A stretch of DNA of 5,800 bases from Candidatus Delongbacteria bacterium (GTDB taxonomy: Bacteria; Delongbacteria; UBA4055), in the NCBI GenBank assembly GCA_016938535.1, contig JAFGUL010000216.1, positions 1 to 5,800 on the forward strand, given 5' to 3'. Both the position numbers and the translations under genes were made by a program. How positions within the stretch are numbered: the stretch's first letter is position 1; the number at the start of each line of letters is the position of its first letter. Positions 1 to 5,360 of this stretch are shown piece by piece. Under the pieces are notes generated by a model, which ran no database searches, was not told the origin of the DNA, and worked only from the letters and a program-made list of their open reading frames with translations.

Positions 1-1
1 A

Positions 2-970
2 TCCGAATCCGAACTAAAGAACTATCTGCGTCAGGGACTTAAAGGAACTGACGCAGTTCTTTTATTTAAAGATGAGTATCAGGAAACTGAGATCCGGGAA
101 ATAGTGCCTGAGATCAATGTACTCGTATGCTGGCGGCCGGCACAGGAAATGCTCGATAAGGCAAAAAAACTTTCAGTAATTATAAATCCGGGTGCCGGCG
201 TTCAGCACCTCAAGCCTCTCGCGCCATTTTTCACAGAAAAGAACATCACTCTGATCAACGGTCACGGTAATTCATACTTCACCGCCCAGCACGGGGTGGC
301 TCTTCTTCTTTCACTCATGAACAAGGTAATCCCTCATCACAATGCAATGAAAGAGGGAAAATGGCGGCTCGGAGACGAATTTGCGGCTTCACTTCCCCTG
401 CGTGACAGGCGGATCGGACTTATCGGCTATGGTCATGTGAACAGGAAAGTTCACAAATTCCTGTCAGGCTTCGATGTGTCGTTTTCTGTACTCAGGCGTA
501 AATCAGGCGAAGATGTTGACGGAGTAAAGAATTTTTTGTCCGATCAGAAAGATGATTTTTTCAGAGAAAACGACATCATTATCATAGCCGTTCCCTTGAC
601 TGAACACACTAAGGATTTCTTAGGTGAAAGAGAGCTTGAACTTCTCGGCTCGAACGGCCTGATAATCAACATAGGCAGAGGAGAAGTAATAAATGAAAAA
701 GCTCTATATAGTGCGCTCAAGAACAAAACCATATCAGGTGCGGCAATTGATGTCTGGTACAATTACAGGCCTGACGAAGATCCGTCGGGAAGAAAATATC
801 CGTTCAGTTTTCATTTCCATGAGCTTGATAATATAATCCTCTCGCCCCACAGAGCGGCTTCGCCTTTTGATGACCTGAAAAGATGGGGCGAAGTTATTGA
901 AAATATTACACGCATTTCGACCGGCAGAAAGGATCTGTTGAATGTTGTTGATATCTGTGAAGGTTACTGA
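2..970 (+). CDS. D-isomer-specific 2-hydroxyacid dehydrogenase, 5' end outside window
   Basis: This is an NAD(P)-dependent D-2-hydroxyacid dehydrogenase, a cytoplasmic enzyme family that interconverts 2-keto acids and D-2-hydroxy acids; the substrate cannot be told from the sequence. The frame is open from base 2, and the residues before the GTG at 104 (SESELKNYLRQGLKGTDAVL) fit the usual N-terminal domain. The true start is therefore upstream, probably only some 20-30 residues, because 322 residues are visible and the family runs about 310-340. Seen motifs are a Rossmann loop GYGHVN at 425-442, the catalytic Arg of INIGRGE at 677, an acidic DED cluster at 773-781 where the catalytic Glu (776) should lie, and the catalytic His of SPHRA at 848. 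The third glycine of GxGxxG is replaced by Asn. The strand after the loop ends in LRRKS rather than an acidic residue, which suggests NADP(H) preference (inference). The C-terminus looks complete. G+C is visibly higher than in the next three genes. Confidence 0.92.
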   Translation, partial: SESELKNYLRQGLKGTDAVLLFKDEYQETEIREIVPEINVLVCWRPAQEMLDKAKKLSVIINPGAGVQHLKPLAPFFTEKNITLINGHGNSYFTAQHGVALLLSLMNKVIPHHNAMKEGKWRLGDEFAASLPLRDRRIGLIGYGHVNRKVHKFLSGFDVSFSVLRRKSGEDVDGVKNFLSDQKDDFFRENDIIIIAVPLTEHTKDFLGERELELLGSNGLIINIGRGEVINEKALYSALKNKTISGAAIDVWYNYRPDEDPSGRKYPFSFHFHELDNIILSPHRAASPFDDLKRWGEVIENITRISTGRKDLLNVVDICEGY

Positions 971-979
971 TTTTTAAAT

Positions 980-1008
980 TTGACAAAAAGAAAATATGTA
1001 ATTATTTT
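980..1008 (+). promoter_or_regulatory. Candidate sigma70-type promoter for the paralog operon
   Basis: A perfect TTGACA at 980-985 is followed, after 17 bases, by TATTTT at 1003-1008, which matches four of six positions of the -10 consensus. Transcription would start near 1014-1016, just ahead of the ribosome site at 1022-1027, giving a leader of about 20 bases before the proposed start at 1036. It lies in the only gap longer than 40 bases in the window. The region is AT-rich, so a chance match is possible, but spacing and placement are right. If real, it separates the dehydrogenase from the downstream genes. The consensus used is that of E. coli-like sigma70; Bacteroidota-type promoters would look different. 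Confidence 0.5.
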
Positions 1009-1021
1009 TCTGAAAAATTAT

Positions 1022-1027
1022 GGGGGA
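1022..1027 (+). promoter_or_regulatory. Ribosome binding site that decides the start at 1036
   Basis: GGGGGA lies 8 bases ahead of the ATC codon at 1036. It can pair with the 16S 3' end if one G-U wobble is allowed. The ATG at 1072 has no purine-rich stretch before it, only AT-rich signal-peptide codons. The site resembles that of the third paralog, where GAGGG is also followed a few bases later by TTCTAT and the start region. Confidence 0.55.
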
Positions 1028-1035
1028 TCATTTCT

Positions 1036-2334
1036 ATCAGAAAATTCTTACTTGCATTATTATCAATCGTTATGTCAGTATATACGGCTGAATTCAGAGT
1101 TATTTCTTTTGAAAAGAATGCGATGGACCTTACAGCAAGAAAGAACGATACGAAACTTCTTGATGTGAACGGGAACGATTGTGCAATAATCAAAGTACTT
1201 ACAGATCTGAAAGATGTTGCTTTTGAATCTCCGGTAATTGAAAGATCGGTTTCTGCCGTAGCCGGTGAATACTGGGTCTATCTTCAAAAGGATGCGAAGA
1301 GAATAAAGTTCTCAAGAGAAGATATTGATCCCCTTATTTTTACTTTTACTGAAAAGATCGAAGAAAGTACTGTTTATGTTCTTAAGCTGACTGCCGCAGG
1401 TATTGTCGAAGCAGCCGATAAGGTAGTGATTACGGTAATAACAGATCCCGAGAATGTAAATATTATATTTGACGGGCAGAATAAAGGAGAAGTAAGACAG
1501 ATCCTGACGGTTCCGGGAAAACACCAATTAGTTATCGAATCAGACGGTTATGAAACATTAGTAGAAGAAATAGATGTTGCTTATAATAGAGTTCTCTTCA
1601 GATATGAACTTGATGAAGCACGCTATGTTTTCGTAGAAGGCGGAACATTTGAGATGGGTAGCAGCAGAGATTCTAAAGAGAAACCGGTTCATAAAGCTAC
1701 AGTGAATGATTTTTATATCAGTAAGTATGAAGTGACTCAGGAACAGTGGAAAGAAGTCATGGGCTCTACAAATTATAAACTCGAGGATAATAAGCTGCTA
1801 AAGTCTCCTTTGTATCCTATGATTTATATAACCTGGTATGATGCAATTAAATTTTGCAATAAGTTGAGTGAAATGAAAGGACTAGAACCATGCTATTCCG
1901 GAAGTGGAGATGACATAATATGTAATTTCACAGCTGGCGGTTACAGATTACCTACAGAAGCAGAGTGGGAGTATGCAGCAAGGGGCGGAAATGAATCAAA
2001 AGGTTTTAAATACAGCGGAAGTGATATATTATCTGATGTAGCGAATTATTCAAAAAGAATAAAAAAAGCAGGTTCAAAACAACCTAATGAGTTAGGTGTT
2101 TATGATATGAGCGGAAATGTTAGCGAATGGTGCTGGGACTGGTATGCTCCTTATAGCGATGAATGGCATAATAATCCAAGGGGACCAGCTAATGGAAAGG
2201 AGCGCGTTGTCCGCGGAGGGGGGCATAGTTCGCTATATGGGGAGTGTACTGTTTCAGCCAGAAAAGGAATACCTCCCGATTGGTCAGATAATACCGGCAG
2301 ATTTTACGGAATTCGAATCGTGAGGAATAAGTAG
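1036..2334 (+). CDS. Secreted PEGA-SUMF1/FGE-like protein, first paralog, apparent ATC start
   Basis: An exported protein of 432 residues if begun at the ATC at 1036, or 420 from the ATG at 1072. The earlier start is chosen because the 12 extra residues (IRKFLLALLSIV) complete a Sec signal peptide that lines up exactly with the 17-residue one of the next gene, ending before AEF. No ATG, GTG or TTG exists in this frame between the stop at 958 and 1072. Residues about 18-125 form the N-terminal module shared by all three paralogs (LDVNGNDCAIIKV, GEYWVYLQK). Residues about 130-192 are a PEGA domain (IIFDGQNKG, then SDGYE). Residues about 199-432 are a SUMF1/FGE-like domain: FVEGGTFEMGS, YEVTQEQWKEVMG, LPTEAEWEYAARGG at 305, MSGNVSEWCWDWY, and RGGGH at 393-397. 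The catalytic cysteine pair of true formylglycine-generating enzymes is absent; only Cys404 lies in that loop. The conserved Trp after RGGG is His. The role is probably binding outside the cytoplasm rather than catalysis (inference). Distributed first in a tight four-gene cluster. Domain assignment is firm, function is not. Confidence 0.87.
   Translation: MRKFLLALLSIVMSVYTAEFRVISFEKNAMDLTARKNDTKLLDVNGNDCAIIKVLTDLKDVAFESPVIERSVSAVAGEYWVYLQKDAKRIKFSREDIDPLIFTFTEKIEESTVYVLKLTAAGIVEAADKVVITVITDPENVNIIFDGQNKGEVRQILTVPGKHQLVIESDGYETLVEEIDVAYNRVLFRYELDEARYVFVEGGTFEMGSSRDSKEKPVHKATVNDFYISKYEVTQEQWKEVMGSTNYKLEDNKLLKSPLYPMIYITWYDAIKFCNKLSEMKGLEPCYSGSGDDIICNFTAGGYRLPTEAEWEYAARGGNESKGFKYSGSDILSDVANYSKRIKKAGSKQPNELGVYDMSGNVSEWCWDWYAPYSDEWHNNPRGPANGKERVVRGGGHSSLYGECTVSARKGIPPDWSDNTGRFYGIRIVRNK
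1720..1757 (+). repeat. 38-base exact direct repeat, copy 1 (in SUMF1 domain)
   Basis: These 38 bases recur without change at 3063-3100 in the next gene, with a mismatch immediately on both sides. They encode SKYEVTQEQWKEV, a conserved SUMF1 motif. The surrounding paralogous sequence has diverged at many third codon positions, so this island of identity suggests recent duplication with patchy drift or local gene conversion. Confidence 0.9.
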
Positions 2335-2361
2335 ATGAAAATTCAAAGGATGAAAAATTGA
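2335..2361 (+). other. Possible eight-codon leader peptide overlapping the TTG start of the next gene
   Basis: An ATG directly follows the TAG of the first paralog, in the same frame, and encodes MKIQRMKN. Its TGA (2359-2361) overlaps the TTG start at 2358-2360. A ribosome terminating here would be placed on the next start, and the ribosome site AAAGGA (2345-2350) lies inside it. It may be a coupling device or simply chance; there is no good ribosome site of its own. Confidence 0.2.
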
Positions 2362-3749
2362 AAAAAATATTATTGATCGTAATGCTCATCGCTATTAATT
2401 TGTTTTCAGCTGAATTCAGGATCGAATCATTCAAAAGGAACGATAATGACCTGACAGCAAAAGATAAGACGACTGGATTTTTAGATGTGAACGGTAATAT
2501 GTGTGCGATCATAAAAGTGAGTACGGAATATAAAGATATTATTTTTAAGTCTGTTCTTCTCGAAAAGGTTATTGCTACCGGAGAAGGACAATACTGGGTT
2601 TTTCTTCCAAAAAAATCTAAAAGGCTGATGATCAAAAAAGAAGGTATAATTCCTTTTACTTATTCGTTCCCTGAAAATATTGAAGAGGGAATAGTTTACG
2701 ATATGAAATTAACTGCTGAAGGGCTAAATACAGAAGTGAAAAGAGACGGAAAGATAAGCGTTGTGATAATTACCGATCAAATTGATGCTGAATTAACTTT
2801 TGACGGAGAGAAAAAAGGTAAAATCAACCAGATAGAGACTGAAGAAGGTGAGCATGAAATAATCATTGAAAGATCAGGATACAAGAAGATCGAGAGGAAG
2901 ATAACTGTAAATACCGAAAATACTTTTTTTGAATTTAAATTCGATGGAGTCTTAAACGATGATTTCATTTTCGTCCGGGGAGGACTGTTTGAGATGGGCA
3001 GCAATGAGGGGGATAGTGATGAAAAATCAGTTCATTTAGTAACAGTTGATGATTTTTTTATGAGTAAGTATGAAGTGACTCAGGAACAGTGGAAAGAAGT
3101 AATGGGGAAAAATCCGAGCCGTTTTAAAGGTGACAGTCTCCCGCAAGAACAAGTTGGATGGTATGATGCTGTAATATTCTGTAATAAACTGAGTGAGCTC
3201 AAAGGTTTTGAAAGCTGTTACAGCATTGAAGGTTCCAAAAACACTAAAGACTGGGGTAAAGTACCAGTTAAGTACAGCAGAAAATGGGAGGAAATAGAGT
3301 GCGACTGGGATGCGAACGGATTCAGATTACCTACAGAAGCTGAATGGGAATATGCAGCGAAAGGCGGTATAGAATCAATGGGATTTAAATACAGCGGAAG
3401 CGATTATCCTGATCCAATTGCTGTTTATGGCTGGATGCCTGAAATGGGTAAAGATGGGGATCATTTAAAAACGACAAAAAAGATCGGAAGCAGATCTCCA
3501 AATGAGCTCGGGATTTTCGACATGACAGGGAATGTATTTGAATGGTGCTGGGATATTCCTCATAAATACGGCTGGCAGGAAAGAACAAATCCGAGAACAG
3601 CTGACGGATCTTCATACAGAATATATCGCGGAGGAGGCTGGAAAAGCGAAGTAAAAGATTGCAGGGTTGCATTTCGCGGTAAATATGCCGATATTAAAGA
3701 AGGAAGTGACGATATAGGCTTCCGTTTAGTATGTACGCCATGGAAATAA
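2358..3749 (+). CDS. Secreted PEGA-SUMF1/FGE-like protein, second paralog, TTG start
   Basis: An exported protein of 463 residues. The TTG at 2358 is chosen because AAAGGA lies 7 bases ahead and because it gives a full signal peptide (MKKILLIVMLIAINLFS) ending before AEF; the next in-frame ATG (2382) would destroy it. Residues about 18-125 are the shared N-terminal module (LDVNGNMCAIIKV, GQYWVFLPKKSKR). Residues about 133-195 are a PEGA domain (LTFDGEKKG, ERSGYKK). Residues about 203-463 are SUMF1/FGE-like: FVRGGLFEMGSNEGDSDEKS, YEVTQEQWKEVMGKNPSRF, LPTEAEWEYAAKGG at 324, MTGNVFEWCWD, RGGGW at 424-428, CRVAFR at 435, GFRLV. It is the better-preserved member of the SUMF1 pair, retaining the RGGGW Trp and GFR(L/V) end. 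The FGE catalytic cysteine pair is missing here too: Cys435 sits five residues before the conserved Arg440, a position not used by human FGE. It carries a longer insert before LPTEAEW than the first paralog (residues about 295-322). It starts 23 bases after the first paralog. Binding or structural role inferred; an unknown modifying activity cannot be excluded. Confidence 0.92.
   Translation: MKKILLIVMLIAINLFSAEFRIESFKRNDNDLTAKDKTTGFLDVNGNMCAIIKVSTEYKDIIFKSVLLEKVIATGEGQYWVFLPKKSKRLMIKKEGIIPFTYSFPENIEEGIVYDMKLTAEGLNTEVKRDGKISVVIITDQIDAELTFDGEKKGKINQIETEEGEHEIIIERSGYKKIERKITVNTENTFFEFKFDGVLNDDFIFVRGGLFEMGSNEGDSDEKSVHLVTVDDFFMSKYEVTQEQWKEVMGKNPSRFKGDSLPQEQVGWYDAVIFCNKLSELKGFESCYSIEGSKNTKDWGKVPVKYSRKWEEIECDWDANGFRLPTEAEWEYAAKGGIESMGFKYSGSDYPDPIAVYGWMPEMGKDGDHLKTTKKIGSRSPNELGIFDMTGNVFEWCWDIPHKYGWQERTNPRTADGSSYRIYRGGGWKSEVKDCRVAFRGKYADIKEGSDDIGFRLVCTPWK
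3063..3100 (+). repeat. 38-base exact direct repeat, copy 2 (in SUMF1 domain)
   Basis: Identical to 1720-1757 in the preceding gene and in the same frame and domain position. Copies are 1343 bases apart in direct orientation, so recombination between them would yield a clean in-frame fusion of the first paralog's N-terminal half with the second's C-terminal half. Confidence 0.9.
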
Positions 3750-3766
3750 AAAATTGAGGGTGTTCT

Positions 3767-5323
3767 ATGAAAAAAATAATTATATTCTTAATTCTGACTA
3801 TGATTATAGCAATTAAGGCTGCAGATTTTAAAATAATCTCTTTCGAAAAGAACCCAATGGACTTAACAGCACGAAAGAATAGCTCGAAACTTTTAGATGT
3901 AAATGGAAATGAATGTGCGCTTATTAAGGTGATGACTGATCTTACTGAAATTTCTTTCGAATCTACCCTCCTCGAGAAATCAAAATTGGCACAGGAAGGT
4001 GAATACTGGATATATCTTCAGAAAAATACAAAAAGAGTCAAATTCAATAAAGAAGGCGTTATACCTTTTACTTATGAATTCCCGGAAAAACTGGAAGAAA
4101 GCACGGTCTACATTTTGAAACTGACCGCAGAAGGCTTGGAGCAGAAGATAGAGGATATTGCCATCAGCATAATCACTGATCCTGAACAGGCTAATATAAT
4201 ATTTGACGGTGAGAATAAAGGTAATGCGAAACAGATAAATACAAGTATCGGTCCGCATGAGATCACGGTTGAAAAGAACGGTTATTTTTCTCATACAGGT
4301 CAGATCGAAGTATCTGCTTCAAAAACATTATTTGAATTCAAGCTGAAAAAGACAGATGATAACACAGATGATCTGATAAATGTTTATATAAAAGATATAA
4401 ATACATCGGGCGGAGTTACACAACAGGAAAAACAGAATTATAAAAATGCAATATCCAACTGGCTGGTGAAAGAACCGAGATTCAGCGTTACTAATAATAT
4501 CGGAGATGCAAAAAAAATTATTGAAGGCTATATTAACCAGGATTCTGAGTACAGATATGCTACAGTAAAACTTATCGATCCTTCCAACGGAAATATTATT
4601 AAGCAAAGCAGTGATAAACATCTGAAAGTATGGAAGGACGATATAAGATCTTTTGATGATTTTATATTTTACACCTGTCATACTGTAATGGACAATGTAT
4701 TACCAAAACCGCCTCCGAAAGCACCGTCGCTTTCCAAGGAGATCTCCGGAATAGAGTTCGGAGAGTTTACAGATCCCAGAGATAACTCTGTTTATAAAAC
4801 TGTTAAAATTGGAGATCAGACATGGTTTGCTGAAAATCTAAGGTACAAGGATGTAAAAGGAGTTGTAAAAGGTACCGGACTCAATTCTCCCAAGCAGAAC
4901 GGTCTTTATTATAATTATGAAGGAGCTCAGGAGGCATGTCCTCCCGGATGGCATATACCCTCGATAGAAGAAGTTGAGGAATTGTTGGAATATTTGAATG
5001 ACGAATACGGTCCAATGTCCAGAGTGTTTCTTACAAAATATTTAAGGTCAAAGGACAGATGGGAAGAAAATATGTCCCTTGGTGATCCTTTCGGATTCAA
5101 TATTGTTCCTGCCGGCTGGTATCAATGGGGTAATTTTAAATGGCTTAATGAAGCAGGTGCATTCTGGGTTTCTGATAAGATCAGTTCATTCTTTTCGAAA
5201 GATTATTATATTATGGATACAGGCAAGTATACTACAGGCGGTATCGGAAAAGTTGAAGTAAGTACTTTTGATAAAAAAGTTGATAAGTTCTATGTTACTG
5301 CAAGATGTGTCAAAGATAAATAG
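3767..5323 (+). CDS. Secreted PEGA protein with Fib_succ_major C-terminal domain, third paralog
   Basis: An exported protein of 518 residues starting at an ATG with GAGGG six bases ahead. Residues 1-18 are a signal peptide ending IKA before ADF, a good signal peptidase I site. Residues about 19-125 are the shared N-terminal module and are closer to the first paralog (FEKNPMDLTARKN, SKLLDVNGNECALIKV, GEYWIYLQK) than to the second. Residues about 131-183 are a PEGA domain (IIFDGENKG, EKNGY). Residues about 200-310 form a domain I do not recognise, containing WLVKEPRFSV and AKKIIEGYI. A proline-rich linker (PKPPPKAP) follows near 313. Residues about 328-515 match the Fibrobacter succinogenes major paralogous domain: FTDPRDNSVYKTVKIGDQTW, FAENLRY, NGLYYNYEGAQEACPPGWHI, GWYQWG, FWVSDK. 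That family is found in secreted proteins of the Fibrobacteres/Bacteroidetes group and its function is mostly unknown. The gene follows the second paralog by 17 bases. A surface or periplasmic binding role is inferred. Confidence 0.92.
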   Translation: MKKIIIFLILTMIIAIKAADFKIISFEKNPMDLTARKNSSKLLDVNGNECALIKVMTDLTEISFESTLLEKSKLAQEGEYWIYLQKNTKRVKFNKEGVIPFTYEFPEKLEESTVYILKLTAEGLEQKIEDIAISIITDPEQANIIFDGENKGNAKQINTSIGPHEITVEKNGYFSHTGQIEVSASKTLFEFKLKKTDDNTDDLINVYIKDINTSGGVTQQEKQNYKNAISNWLVKEPRFSVTNNIGDAKKIIEGYINQDSEYRYATVKLIDPSNGNIIKQSSDKHLKVWKDDIRSFDDFIFYTCHTVMDNVLPKPPPKAPSLSKEISGIEFGEFTDPRDNSVYKTVKIGDQTWFAENLRYKDVKGVVKGTGLNSPKQNGLYYNYEGAQEACPPGWHIPSIEEVEELLEYLNDEYGPMSRVFLTKYLRSKDRWEENMSLGDPFGFNIVPAGWYQWGNFKWLNEAGAFWVSDKISSFFSKDYYIMDTGKYTTGGIGKVEVSTFDKKVDKFYVTARCVKDK

Positions 5324-5360
5324 AATAGATGAATTCAATAATTGAAATAAAAGGTGTGGA

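Noticed and set aside
104..106. GTG as the start of the dehydrogenase
   Set aside because: The frame is open and family-like back to base 2, and no ribosome site precedes 104, so this GTG is an internal Val codon.
999..1020. Rho-independent terminator after the dehydrogenase
   Set aside because: The only inverted repeat is about six A-T pairs around a three-base loop with no G-C stem and no proper T tract after it.
980..1168. 62-codon frame starting with TTG at 980
   Set aside because: It overlaps the proposed promoter and the signal peptide of the first paralog in another frame, and has no ribosome site or recognisable protein features.
2189..2635. 148-codon reverse-strand frame
   Set aside because: It lies opposite two well-supported genes with clear domains and spans their junction; composition explains it as a shadow.
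2117..3749. Variable repeats of a diversity-generating retroelement in the SUMF1 or Fib_succ_major heads
   Set aside because: Such folds are used as variable proteins, but the window has no template repeat, no reverse transcriptase and no adenine-biased difference between near-identical 3' ends.
5334..5346. Palindrome TTCAATAATTGAA between the third paralog and the last gene
   Set aside because: The arms are six bases with a single central base, too tight for a hairpin, and such AT-rich palindromes are common by chance; an operator cannot be supported.
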